DNA of 64,000 nt from Blautia wexlerae (lineage in GTDB: Bacteria; Bacillota; Clostridia; Lachnospirales; Lachnospiraceae). Position numbers and translations under genes: made by a program. Shown here in pieces: positions 1 through 7,979 of this stretch; position 1 is the stretch's first letter; every line of letters begins with the position of its first letter. The DNA lies in assembly GCF_013300825.1 (NCBI RefSeq), contig NZ_JAAIMY010000015.1, positions 1 to 64,000 of the forward strand, in the 5' to 3' direction. The notes beneath the pieces were generated by a model. The model was not told where the DNA came from. It ran no database searches and worked only from the letters and a program-made list of their open reading frames with translations.

Positions 1-203
1 TTCTACAGGTATAGAATTTACTCTTGCAAGGTAGAATTAAAAAATACATTTAACCCATAACAGTTTTTTTTTGCTAAAGAAACAATCAAAAGAAACAAAC
101 GTTCGAAAAACCTCTTCCATTTTTCATAAGTGTGTGGTATTATAAAATACAGAAACGAATGTATGTTCTGAAAATATGTTCGAAAGAAATAGGAGGGATT
201 ATT

Positions 204-428
204 ATGGGAAATGCAGCAGGTACCGCACAGAAAATGAGAAGAAGAAAAGAAAATCATAAGTTTTCCAGAATGATGGCAGTTATTCTGGGCCTGATCGTTA
301 CTGTTGAGGTGATGATCGCGGGCGGCATGATCTTCAATATTGATTTTCATTCCGCTGATATGGTTGCGGTAATTATGGGATTTATCGTATTATATTTCGG
401 AGTTGTGGCAGTTCTGACAGATAATTAA
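204..428 (+). CDS. small two-TM membrane protein, function unknown
   Basis: A 74-residue protein I cannot assign to a family. The start at 204 is chosen because AGGAGGG at 191-197 sits 6 bases upstream; the longer reading from 132 has no such site. The N-terminus is basic (RRRK at residues 12-15), followed by two hydrophobic stretches at about residues 24-44 and 52-71, so it should be an integral membrane protein with a cytoplasmic N-terminus. It stands alone on the plus strand before birA, with about 155 bases between them. Nothing in the sequence points to a partner or substrate. Confidence 0.7.
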   Translation: MGNAAGTAQKMRRRKENHKFSRMMAVILGLIVTVEVMIAGGMIFNIDFHSADMVAVIMGFIVLYFGVVAVLTDN

Positions 429-584
429 TATTGACGTGTTGCTGAGAAGGGAGAGAACAGTAATACCAGTGCAGAGATATGTAATGGAAACAAAAACAGA
501 TATTAGACAAAAACAGCGGCAGATGATATGATTAACAGTAGATAATGAGAGAAAAATAACGGGAGAAAGTGCGAAGAGAACATT

Positions 585-1553
585 ATGACTGTAAAATCAA
601 GTCTTTTGGAAATGCTGGAGAAGAATAAAGGAGAAGTGCTTTCCGGTGAGAGTATTGCCGGTGAGCTAGGGTGCACCAGGACAGCAGTGTGGAAGGCGGT
701 AAAGTCGCTCCGGGAAGAAGGGTATCATATAGAAGCAGGACCGAATAAAGGATATATGCTTGCGAAGGATACGAACCGTCTGTCGCAGGAGGGAATTCGC
801 CTGTTTCTGGATGATCCTGCGGTTAAGGTAGATATTTACGATGAACTGGAGTCTACGAACCAGACTGCCAAGAAAGAAGCTATGGTGGGAGAGGCCGGAC
901 ACGGTGCATTTGTCATTGCCAGAAGTCAGACTGCAGGCAGGGGACGCAGAGGACGGGAATTCTATTCCCCTGCAGATGCAGGTCTTTATATGAGCGTGAT
1001 CCTGAAGCCGCAGGGAACTATACATGACAGTCTGCTGATCACAACTGCGGCAGCAGTGGCAGTCTACAGAGCAGTTGCCCGGATCTGTGGAATCCAGCTT
1101 GATATTAAATGGGTTAATGATCTGTTTTATAAAGGAAAGAAAGTCTGTGGAATACTCACAGAGGCTGTCACAGATTTTGAGAGTGGAAATATTGAGTTTG
1201 TGGTAGTTGGCATGGGATTGAACCTTTATCTGGATCAGGAGAATCTGCCTGGGGAATTAAGAAATATAGCGGGAGCTCTTTATGAGACAAAAGAAGATGC
1301 AGAACAGACTGACCGTAATAAACTGACTGCAACGATCGTGAACGAGCTGCGAAAAGAAACAGCAGATCTGAAACTATCTCCGGATTATGTGGAACATAAC
1401 ATGATCCCGGGACATCAGATCACAATTATAGACGGAACCTCTTCCAGACAGGCATTTGCATTGGAGATATGCAGGGACGGACGGCTGAAAGTACGGGAAG
1501 AGGACGGGCAGGAGACAATATTGTCCTTTGGAGAAGTTTCGGTATCCATGTGA
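585..1553 (+). CDS. birA: bifunctional biotin--[acetyl-CoA-carboxylase] ligase / biotin operon repressor
   Basis: Activates biotin to biotinyl-5'-AMP and transfers it to the biotin carboxyl carrier lysine; the long form also represses biotin genes. Residues 1-60 form a winged helix-turn-helix (GESIAGELGCTRTAVWKAVK). The catalytic domain carries the biotinyl-AMP loop GRGRRGR at 118-124, KWVNDL at 175-180 and KVCGIL at 186-191, then the small C-terminal domain. At 322 residues it is the usual length for the bifunctional class (about 320). Ribosome-site context is modest (gaagagaa before ATG 585). A hairpin terminator follows at 1564-1613. No biotin synthesis or transport gene lies next to it, so regulatory targets would be elsewhere. 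Confidence 0.95.
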   Translation: MTVKSSLLEMLEKNKGEVLSGESIAGELGCTRTAVWKAVKSLREEGYHIEAGPNKGYMLAKDTNRLSQEGIRLFLDDPAVKVDIYDELESTNQTAKKEAMVGEAGHGAFVIARSQTAGRGRRGREFYSPADAGLYMSVILKPQGTIHDSLLITTAAAVAVYRAVARICGIQLDIKWVNDLFYKGKKVCGILTEAVTDFESGNIEFVVVGMGLNLYLDQENLPGELRNIAGALYETKEDAEQTDRNKLTATIVNELRKETADLKLSPDYVEHNMIPGHQITIIDGTSSRQAFALEICRDGRLKVREEDGQETILSFGEVSVSM

Positions 1554-1563
1554 GAATAATAAG

Positions 1564-1613
1564 AATGGGATTGTTACATGAAGGTAGATTCCTTGATGTG
1601 ACAATCCCATTTT
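1564..1613. terminator. bidirectional intrinsic terminator between birA and the sigma operon
   Basis: Perfect 11-bp stem AATGGGATTGT (1564-1574) with ACAATCCCATT (1601-1611), T-rich after the stem on the plus strand. It separates convergent birA and the membrane protein gene ending at 1617, so it probably serves both strands. Confidence 0.75.
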
Positions 1614-1616
1614 GAG

Positions 1617-2399
1617 TCATGATTCAGAATTTGTTGTTTGTGATGAATCATCCTCCTGAGACACCCCGGCAACAGAATCTTTTTTCAGAGATACCGGGCT
1701 TCTGTCGTTTGCGGTATTTGAGATATCGATATCTGTACAGCAGTCAGGATTCACTGTGTCTGTGGTATTTTTCACTGCGTCAGTAGACATATCCGAAACA
1801 TTCTGCTGATACGGACGATAAGGTGTCCAGTAATGTTCCTCCTCAGTGAAGCTGTCAGGCTGTTCTTCATCCAGTGCATCCTTCTTGTGGGTGAGAATAT
1901 AAATTCCTGCAAAAATGATAGCAGCTGCAATCACAAGCTGTGGCAGATGATATGTGAATCTGCCGATAACATCAGCCAGATATCCGGGTAAGATCATATA
2001 GAGGAAATCTACCAGAGTGTTCCACAGAATAGAAGCGCCAAGGAAAACCAGCAGAATCGCAGTTATCTTTCCGTGATGTTTAAGCAGAGAACTGATATCT
2101 CCTGCCAGTTCATCCATATGAAGGAGATAGGAATCTTCTATGGAGTAAAATTCTTCCTCGGAAAGAGATTTCAGATTGTGCACATTAAAGAAACTGTAGA
2201 ACCAGATGATCGGGATCAGGAACACCAGCCAGTCCATTCCGGTACAGGCTCCGATCGCAAAGACACCCCAGAATAAGAACATAATACTGATTCCCTGTTT
2301 TTTGAATCCCATGTACATTTCTCCTGCACCTGGAATCAGGGAGAAGATAAAAAGCCAGAATCCACGTTTTTGTTTTTGCATACTTTTATTTGCCTCCAT
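1617..2399 (-). CDS. TM2-like multi-pass membrane protein, third gene of a sigma/anti-sigma operon
   Basis: A 260-residue membrane protein. The N-terminus (GFWLFIFSLIPGAGEMYMG) resembles the TM2 domain: a hydrophobic helix, a Pro-Gly-Ala-Gly turn, then a second helix pair. Two more hydrophobic stretches follow at roughly residues 112-128 and 150-170, then a Ser/Thr/Asp-rich hydrophilic tail of about 85 residues with no recognisable fold. It overlaps the upstream anti-sigma gene by 14 bases, so the two should be co-translated and the protein probably belongs to the same membrane stress or signalling module. The specific function is unknown. Confidence 0.75.
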   Translation of the reverse strand: MEANKSMQKQKRGFWLFIFSLIPGAGEMYMGFKKQGISIMFLFWGVFAIGACTGMDWLVFLIPIIWFYSFFNVHNLKSLSEEEFYSIEDSYLLHMDELAGDISSLLKHHGKITAILLVFLGASILWNTLVDFLYMILPGYLADVIGRFTYHLPQLVIAAAIIFAGIYILTHKKDALDEEQPDSFTEEEHYWTPYRPYQQNVSDMSTDAVKNTTDTVNPDCCTDIDISNTANDRSPVSLKKDSVAGVSQEDDSSQTTNSES

Positions 2400-2880
2400 T
2401 CATTAATTTGCTGGAAAAATCACTGACATATTTTATAAAAGAACTGGTGCCATCACCAATGTTCTGTCCGAGTTCTCTGGTGAACTGGTAGAGCCTGCCG
2501 TTTTCATGTTCGGGCAATATTCTGTCTGTCTGAGAGGAAGTATCCTGATGTAAGGAAGTGAAATCCAGATTTGGGATACTGAATAAAAGCAACAGGGCAA
2601 CCATTACACCTGCAGCAGTCTGAAGACTGTAATGAAGCAGCTGGATTTTGCGCGATGCTTTATTTGCTGCCCGGGCAAGCTGCACTTCACCGGAGTCTGC
2701 TTTGTCCAAAATCTGTTCCATCAGATAGGAGGGAGCAGTATCCGTACTGCTGTCTTCCTGTTCCATCATCTGATCCAGACAGAAATCGCAGTGATCAAGA
2801 TGTGACAGAAACTCAATGACCTCCTGTGTGTTCATATTTCCGTTGTCAAATTCTATTAAACCCTTCTTATTAATATGCAT
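2386..2880 (-). CDS. zinc-finger-type anti-sigma factor, membrane-anchored
   Basis: Likely sequesters the ECF sigma factor encoded 4 bases upstream. The N-terminal 40 residues contain H27-x3-C31-x2-C34, the signature of zinc-associated anti-sigma (ZAS) domains. A single hydrophobic segment at about residues 89-106 (TAAGVMVALLLLFSIPNL) would anchor it, leaving a short outside region of about 55 residues that could sense a signal or be cleaved. At 164 residues it is a normal length. The gene order sigma, anti-sigma, membrane protein on the minus strand, with a 4-base gap then a 14-base overlap, is the usual ECF arrangement. What signal is sensed is not visible. Confidence 0.85.
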   Translation of the reverse strand: MHINKKGLIEFDNGNMNTQEVIEFLSHLDHCDFCLDQMMEQEDSSTDTAPSYLMEQILDKADSGEVQLARAANKASRKIQLLHYSLQTAAGVMVALLLLFSIPNLDFTSLHQDTSSQTDRILPEHENGRLYQFTRELGQNIGDGTSSFIKYVSDFSSKLMNGGK

Positions 2881-2884
2881 CTAA

Positions 2885-3388
2885 TCACCCCCTTTCAAGC
2901 ATTTTTTTCAGCATTGCCCTCGCACGATAGAGCTGTGTCTGAACTGTTTTCGGATTTTTCCCTGTCTGCTGTGCAATCTCAGGTACTGACATTTCCCTGC
3001 AGAAATGTGCGTAAGCGACTTCTTTGTAAGGACTTTTCAACTGCATACACAATGCCTCTACGTGAGTATTGGATGCAGTTTTCATATATTCATCTTCGGG
3101 AGAGGATTGTCTGTCCGGAATCTGGGAAAAGTAGGTGTCTTCTGTTGGAATACTTCGCCGTCCGGCTGCCTTCAGATAATCCAGACACTTTCGGACAGCG
3201 ATCTTGCTTAGCCAGGCTTTCTCGTATGTTCCATCGAAACGGGAAAGGTTTTTGTAGGCAGACAGAAATACTTCCTGAGTCAGATCCTCGGCGTCGAATG
3301 GATTGCCGACGGATTTCAGGCAGATCGAGTATATTAAGTTCTGGTATTGTTTGATAAGATATTCCAGATATTGCTTTTCTGTGATCAT
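2885..3388 (-). CDS. ECF-family RNA polymerase sigma-70 factor
   Basis: Directs RNA polymerase to stress promoters, usually including its own. The start ATG at 3388 is preferred to a TTG at 3412 because AAGGAG lies 6 bases upstream of the ATG, giving 167 residues starting MITEKQYLEYL. Region 2 is at about residues 10-75 (NPFDAEDLTQEVFLSAYKNL), and region 4 is the C-terminal helix-turn-helix (MSVPEIAQQTGKNPKTVQTQ). There is no region 1 or 3, as expected for ECF. It is the first gene of a three-gene operon with its anti-sigma factor and a membrane protein. I did not find a clear promoter pair for autoregulation. Confidence 0.93.
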   Translation of the reverse strand: MITEKQYLEYLIKQYQNLIYSICLKSVGNPFDAEDLTQEVFLSAYKNLSRFDGTYEKAWLSKIAVRKCLDYLKAAGRRSIPTEDTYFSQIPDRQSSPEDEYMKTASNTHVEALCMQLKSPYKEVAYAHFCREMSVPEIAQQTGKNPKTVQTQLYRARAMLKKMLERG

Positions 3389-3834
3389 TTCTGTCTCCTT
3401 TTCCCTGTTCAATTAATTATAACGCGGGAGAGGGGGGAATGGATTCAGATATTGAGGAATATAAAAAATCTTTTGATAAGGGACGCGCAGAAAAATAGTT
3501 TGTTTTGGGTGCGGTTTCGGACACTAAGATATTCTAAGCTGTCAGAAATCTGCTAAAAGCATGAGGAAAATGCCACAAACTCGCCGCGCTGCGGCTCAGA
3601 CAGTGTGTCATTTCTGCGCTGGGTACTGGCTATAACAGTTTGGATGTTTCTATTTTGCGAGGAGGTGAGGGGGGAATATGAGATGTGAATATGGTGTAGA
3701 GGGTGGACGTGGACTTGATAAGGATGGTTTTTTGTTTTATACTTGAGGGCAGTGAAATATAGATGATGAAATGTAAGTATGGGAGTTTGTGAGTATTTGT
3801 GGGTATGATGATTGGCAAAGGAGAGACATAAGAT
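3389..3834. other. 446-bp intergenic region with one compact hairpin
   Basis: Separates divergent sigma and alaX genes. It contains an imperfect hairpin at 3568-3613 (AAATGCCACA with TGTGTCATTT, one mismatch, enclosing GCCGC-GCT-GCGGC). From 3655 to 3830 the plus strand is unusually G- and T-rich, with very few C. A 22-codon ORF at 3678-3746 preceded by a G-rich run is not convincing. No other gene or known RNA is recognised. Confidence 0.5.
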
Positions 3835-4986
3835 ATGACAGAGACAAGACGTTTATATTATGAGGATGTGTATAAAAAGGAATTTACAGCGACCGTTCTG
3901 GAGTGTAGGGAGCGTAAGAATGGGTTTGCTGTGATTCTGGATGAGAGTGCTTTTTATCCGGAGGGTGGCGGCCAGCCGAGTGATGTGGGAACTCTGGGGG
4001 ATGTGAAGGTGACGGAGGTTCATGAGAAGGATGGCGAGCTGCTTCATTATACGGAGCAGGCGTTGGAAGTGGGCGCGAAGGTTGAGGGTAAGATTGACTG
4101 GGCGCGTCGTTTTGACCTGATGCAGCAGCATTCCGGAGAGCATATGGTGAGTGGTGTTATCCATGCGAAGTATGGTTATGATAATGTGGGATTTCATATG
4201 GGTAGTGATGTAATCACAGTGGATCTGAATGGGATGCTGGATGAAGCGCAGCTTGCGGAGATTGAGAGAGAAGTGAATGAGAAAGTGTGGGAGGATAAGG
4301 AAGTTGTGATTACTTATCCGACTGAGGAGGAGTTGAAGACTCTGGATTACAGAAGCAAGAAGGAGCTGACAGGTAAGGTTCGTATTGTAGATTTTCCGGG
4401 AGCGGATGTCTGTGCGTGCTGTGGAACTCATGTGACTCATACAGGTGAGATCGGGATGGTGAAGCTTCTGTCTGTGGTGAAATTTCGTGATGGTATCCGC
4501 ATGGAGATGATTTGTGGTAAACGTGTTCTGAATTATCTGAATATGGTGAATGAGCAGAATCATCAGATTTCCATGAAGCTTTCTGCGAAGATGGACAGAA
4601 CAGCAGATGCGGTACAGCGTCTGCAGGATGAGAACTTCCGCCTGAAGGGACAGGTTGCCCGTATGGAGGAGGATATGTTCCAGGCAGAGGCGAAGAAGTG
4701 GGAAGGCGCAGGAAGTGTCCTGATTTTTAAAGAAGGGTTGGAGGCAGATTCTGTTCGTAAGCTTGCAGATGCGGTGATGAATACCTGTCAGGGATGCTGT
4801 GCGGTATTTTCCAGAAATGAGGATGGAAGCTACAAGTATGCTATGGGTGAGATTGATGGAGATTTGCGCCAGTATACAAAGGAGCTGAATGCTGCATTGA
4901 ATGGAAGAGGTGGCGGTAAGCCATTCTTTGTGCAGGGATCTGTGCAGGCAACAGAGAAGGAAATTCGTGGCTTTTTTGAGAAATAA
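3835..4986 (+). CDS. AlaX-type alanyl-tRNA editing protein (long form, with DHHA1 region)
   Basis: A free-standing editing domain related to alanyl-tRNA synthetase that hydrolyses mischarged tRNA(Ala). Residues 41-50 (YPEGGGQPSD) and the zinc ligands H99/H103 (HSGEH) and C195/H199 (CCGTH) match the AlaRS editing site. A coiled coil at about 240-285 is followed by a DHHA1-like C-terminal region ending in a glycine-rich segment (NGRGGGKP), which makes it the long AlaX class (383 residues). AAAGGAG lies about 10 bases before ATG 3835. The gene favours AAG/GAG and G-ending codons more than its neighbours, which could reflect acquisition, but the bias is mild. A 380-residue antisense ORF is its shadow. 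Confidence 0.9.
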   Translation: MTETRRLYYEDVYKKEFTATVLECRERKNGFAVILDESAFYPEGGGQPSDVGTLGDVKVTEVHEKDGELLHYTEQALEVGAKVEGKIDWARRFDLMQQHSGEHMVSGVIHAKYGYDNVGFHMGSDVITVDLNGMLDEAQLAEIEREVNEKVWEDKEVVITYPTEEELKTLDYRSKKELTGKVRIVDFPGADVCACCGTHVTHTGEIGMVKLLSVVKFRDGIRMEMICGKRVLNYLNMVNEQNHQISMKLSAKMDRTADAVQRLQDENFRLKGQVARMEEDMFQAEAKKWEGAGSVLIFKEGLEADSVRKLADAVMNTCQGCCAVFSRNEDGSYKYAMGEIDGDLRQYTKELNAALNGRGGGKPFFVQGSVQATEKEIRGFFEK

Positions 4987-5167
4987 ACAAGTCATAGAAA
5001 ATATCTGCTTATTTAATATGTTGTAAAACTTCTTGTTTTAACTATTGGGAGCATTAACGATAGAGTTATATTGAGTGAAGGTTAATTTTGATGACAAATG
5101 AATCTGGCTATTAAAAAGAAAAATGGATGGAAGTAGCGAAACAAATGAAAGCAGAGGAACGAGAAAA

Positions 5168-6034
5168 ATGTTTGGAGAATGTCATGCGCATATAATCATG
5201 GACGGTGTGAATTACCGCCATGCGATTGATCTGCATAGGAATGGACCGGATGACAATGTGATAAGGGAACATTTGAAAATATATCAGGACAGAGGAATTA
5301 CCTTTGTGCGTGATGGTGGAGATGCCCTTGGAGTTTCGGCGCGGGCGAAGGAACTTGCACCGGAGTATGGCATTGATTATCGGACGCCTGTGTTTGCTAT
5401 TCATAAAGAGGGTCATTATGGTTCAATTGTCGGGAAAAGCTTTTCTACGATGCCGGAATTTCATAAACGTGTGCTGGAAGCGAAAGAGCAGGGTGCGGAT
5501 TTTATTAAAATTATGACGACAGGGTTGCTGGATTTTAACGCGCATGGAGCGATTACCGGAACACCGTTGGATGCGGCGGAAGTAAAGGAAATGGTACATA
5601 TTGCGCATGAGGAAGGTATGGCTGTGATGTCTCACACCAATGGAACTTACGGTGTGCAGGCAGCGGTGGAGGCTGGCGTGGACAGTCTGGAGCATGGGAA
5701 TTATATGAATGAAGAAAGTCTTACCATGTTATCTGAGAGCCATACTGTGTGGGTGCCTACTCTGGTTACTGTGCGAAATCTTCTGGGTGACGGGCGGTAT
5801 GCGGATGAGACTTTAAAACCAATTATTGAGACAGCAGAGGAAAATGTGCGAAAGGCATTTAGGCTTGGCGTGAAGGTGGCGCCGGGAAGTGATGCAGGAG
5901 CTTACCGGGTTCTTCATGGACAGGGGATTCAGGATGAAATGCAGGCATTTGTGCAGATTCTGGGAAATGAAGAAAAGGCTTATCAATGGCTGATGGAAGG
6001 CGAAATGGAAATCCGAAAGAAATTTTGCAGATAG
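5168..6034 (+). CDS. amidohydrolase-family metal-dependent hydrolase
   Basis: A member of the amidohydrolase superfamily (TIM barrel, one or two metals), substrate unknown. The metal motif H6-A-H8 is at the N-terminus, FIKIMTTG supplies the usual Lys region, then MSHTNG and SLEHGNY carry further His ligands, and GSDAGA near the C-terminus carries the catalytic Asp. ATG 5168 is chosen over 5123 because GAGGAA lies 8 bases upstream and the HxH motif then falls at its usual place. At 288 residues it is shorter than most imidazolonepropionase- or prolidase-like members (about 400) because the N-terminal beta-sandwich strands are absent. Immediately downstream is the structured repeat at 6045-6249. 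Confidence 0.85.
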   Translation: MFGECHAHIIMDGVNYRHAIDLHRNGPDDNVIREHLKIYQDRGITFVRDGGDALGVSARAKELAPEYGIDYRTPVFAIHKEGHYGSIVGKSFSTMPEFHKRVLEAKEQGADFIKIMTTGLLDFNAHGAITGTPLDAAEVKEMVHIAHEEGMAVMSHTNGTYGVQAAVEAGVDSLEHGNYMNEESLTMLSESHTVWVPTLVTVRNLLGDGRYADETLKPIIETAEENVRKAFRLGVKVAPGSDAGAYRVLHGQGIQDEMQAFVQILGNEEKAYQWLMEGEMEIRKKFCR

Positions 6035-6044
6035 AATAAAATAG

Positions 6045-6249
6045 ACCGTAGCAAGTATTTTCAGAATTTAACCGAATCAAGTAAGTCCCCTGCTTCAATT
6101 GCGAGGAGCAATAAGCAGTGGGTGGGACTTGCTTGTATCAGGAGGGGTACAAGCCCCTCCTGATAAACTGCGGAGCAGTTATTCGGTTATGAGCAAGTAG
6201 CGAAAGCGGATTGCGAATATCCGATTGACCTGAGAGTATTTGCTACGGT
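6045..6249. terminator. 20-bp stem flanking repeat copy A, probable bidirectional terminator
   Basis: Bases 6045-6064 pair with 6230-6249 along 20 positions with three G-T wobbles, bounded by A-rich sequence on the left and TTTTATTTTTT on the right. It lies between convergent genes ending at 6034 (+) and 6258 (-), the position expected of a shared terminator. Its loop is entirely filled by the 164-bp repeat at 6066-6229. The flanks of the other copy near 10 kb do not form this stem. Confidence 0.6.
6066..6229 (+). repeat. structured interspersed repeat, copy A
   Basis: 164 bp, near-identical to the reverse complement of 9943-10107. Predicted fold: closing stem TAACCGAAT (6069-6077) with ATTCGGTTA (6181-6189) enclosing a long arm (AAGTCCC with GGGACTT, inner CTGCTT/AAGCAG and ATTGC/GCAAT), a perfect 12-bp hairpin (6136-6147 with 6154-6165, loop TACAAG) and an AACTGC/GCAGTT hairpin. 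A 3' hairpin CGGAT/ATCCG follows. Not a coding sequence. Family name unknown to me. Confidence 0.9.
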
Positions 6250-6257
6250 TTTATTTT

Positions 6258-7436
6258 TTACGAATCCTGTACTTTGACAGCAGTATAAATATTGGAAGAT
6301 TTTGACCTGGAAGGATGGAAAGTAATGCGGACATAATCTCCGTATTCCATGCCTCCCTCGGTAAGGTTTTCAGCATTTTCGATGCGGAAGGTATCTACAG
6401 CTCCATCGTCCGTCTGTAAAGTGATTGTATTGGCGGTGCTGCCAATGATCGTACCGGATGCGGTAAAGGAAATATGTTTATTGTCAATGGTATCAGGATC
6501 CTCACCGGTTACGGCAATGATACGGACTGCTTCAAAAGGATTGGTCTGCAAGTCCCCGATATAGGTAACATTGACGTGAGAGCCAGGTGCAATCCCGCCT
6601 TTGAAGTAAGCTGGTATTGCGGACATATCAAGATTGAAGGTAGTATCACTTCCGGCTGGAAGAATCTGGAGGATGTTTGCATTTACTCCCTGTATAGTTG
6701 CCAGAAATTGTTTTTCGGTATTGGCAATCTGTTCAGGAGTTAATGTGACATTTGGAGCCGGAGTTGGTGTTGGATCAGGAATCTGCAAGTTTTCCAGATC
6801 GGAGATACTGAGTACTTTCAGATGACTTGCATTCAGGGACGCGGAAGCGTCATCGGAAGTGTCTGGAAATTTACCTTTGAATGTCAGGTAAACCCAGTTT
6901 CCGACCTTGATTCCGTTTTGATAATATTGCTCAGTTCCGGTAATCGGGTAGGTAGCAGTTTTACCCTTTTTTGATTTTATGGTAATTGTATTGGAGGTCA
7001 GGGAGATAACCTGTCCATGAGCAGTTCTTTTCTTTAGTTTATTTTTTTTGTGATATTCATCTACGACTTTGAGAACATGCACGCTGCTGGTATCTGTACC
7101 GGAGAGCTGCCCCTCATAAATAATACTGATCTCGTCACCGGTGATCATTCCGCCCTTACATTCCAATGTGGCATTAGAAACATTAAATACATAAGAGGCA
7201 CTGTCTGTATTCAGGATGAGCTGACTTCCGGAAAAATCCTGTAAGGTGCCGGAGAGCTCATCCATATAAACGCGGTCTTTGGCTTCGGTTGTAGTTGTGG
7301 TATCAGATGAAGAAGTGAGTTCCCGGACGGATGTATCTCCGGTAGATGTAAATTGTTCCAGTACAGTTCCAGGGCTGCATCCGGCAATAGAGAAGCTAAG
7401 ACCGGCACAGACACATGCAGCAAGCAGTTTTTTCAT
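6258..7436 (-). CDS. secreted lipoprotein with four related beta-rich repeat units
   Basis: A 392-residue protein exported as a lipoprotein: a signal peptide with lipobox ending SIAGC, so Cys20 should be lipidated. After a Ser/Thr-rich linker there are four similar units of about 65-90 residues, each with a pattern of G-x-(I/L/V)...S...I-T-(I/L)...then GG/G-(D/N)-x-V-x-(I/V)-x-(Y/F), for example near ITGDEISIIYEG, KVGNWVYLTFKG, APGSHVNVTYIG and EYGDYVRITFHP. They look like small OB- or SH3-like barrels, with a Pro/Thr linker (PDPTPTPAP) between the second and third. I cannot name the family or the ligand. It is monocistronic, with repeat copy A immediately downstream. Confidence 0.8.
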   Translation of the reverse strand: MKKLLAACVCAGLSFSIAGCSPGTVLEQFTSTGDTSVRELTSSSDTTTTTEAKDRVYMDELSGTLQDFSGSQLILNTDSASYVFNVSNATLECKGGMITGDEISIIYEGQLSGTDTSSVHVLKVVDEYHKKNKLKKRTAHGQVISLTSNTITIKSKKGKTATYPITGTEQYYQNGIKVGNWVYLTFKGKFPDTSDDASASLNASHLKVLSISDLENLQIPDPTPTPAPNVTLTPEQIANTEKQFLATIQGVNANILQILPAGSDTTFNLDMSAIPAYFKGGIAPGSHVNVTYIGDLQTNPFEAVRIIAVTGEDPDTIDNKHISFTASGTIIGSTANTITLQTDDGAVDTFRIENAENLTEGGMEYGDYVRITFHPSRSKSSNIYTAVKVQDS

Positions 7437-7497
7437 AATATAGACAGGACCTCCGATAAATCATTCGTTTGAACATGATTCCTGCCGTATGCAATAA

Positions 7498-7695
7498 TTA
7501 TTTACAGAGAGGGATACCGTCTTCTGGTGGTTCAGGGATAAAATCAAAAATTTTCCGGTAGCTTTCCCATTCGTCATTGTCTTTGACAGGAGTGCATATC
7601 AGGCCGGTACATTCCGTACAGGCGTTGGTATTCAGGTAATTATCATAACATATATTATAAGGATTTTGGCAGTTATTTTTGCATATTTCTGACAT
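7498..7695 (-). CDS. small cysteine-rich protein
   Basis: A 65-residue protein starting MSEICKNNCQN. The start at 7695 is chosen because GGAGG lies 7 bases upstream; a longer reading to 7782 has no ribosome site. It has seven cysteines, in the pattern C-x3-C-x6-C-x9-C-x2-C-x4-C and a final C near the end, which could bind a metal or cluster. No signal peptide or membrane segment is visible. Function unknown. It could share transcription with the lipoprotein gene 62 bases downstream. Confidence 0.65.
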   Translation of the reverse strand: MSEICKNNCQNPYNICYDNYLNTNACTECTGLICTPVKDNDEWESYRKIFDFIPEPPEDGIPLCK

Positions 7696-7928
7696 TTTTT
7701 TACCTCCATGATTATAGCAGACCGGGACGAAATATCTGTATTCATGTAATTTCTCATTGCTGAAGATGCCGGACTGCTGCATAATGTTATAGTATTAGTA
7801 TATGCGGCTGTTTTATTCATAGACTTATGAGTGTTTGCAGCAATACTCTCAAGTAAAAAAGCAGATTATTCGTATAGAATGAACAAAAAGCAGTATTCAA
7901 ATTTGTGAAAATAATAACGGAAAATATA

Positions 7929-7956
7929 TTGTAATTTTTATGAATTGTGTTATAAT
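7929..7956 (+). promoter_or_regulatory. putative promoter of the riboswitch-folT transcript
   Basis: TTGTAA (7929-7934) and TATAAT (7951-7956), separated by 16 bases, placed about 25 bases before the conserved riboswitch core. Confidence 0.55.
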
Positions 7957-7979
7957 TTCGATAAATAAATAATAGCGAA

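Noticed and set aside
3678-3746. 22-codon ORF with a G-rich upstream run
   Set aside because: Very short, in a G/T-biased stretch where such ORFs occur by chance; no family features.
3853-4995. 380-residue ORF on the minus strand
   Set aside because: It runs opposite to the well-supported alaX gene with no ribosome site and low-complexity composition; a shadow ORF favoured by the gene's G/T-rich codons.
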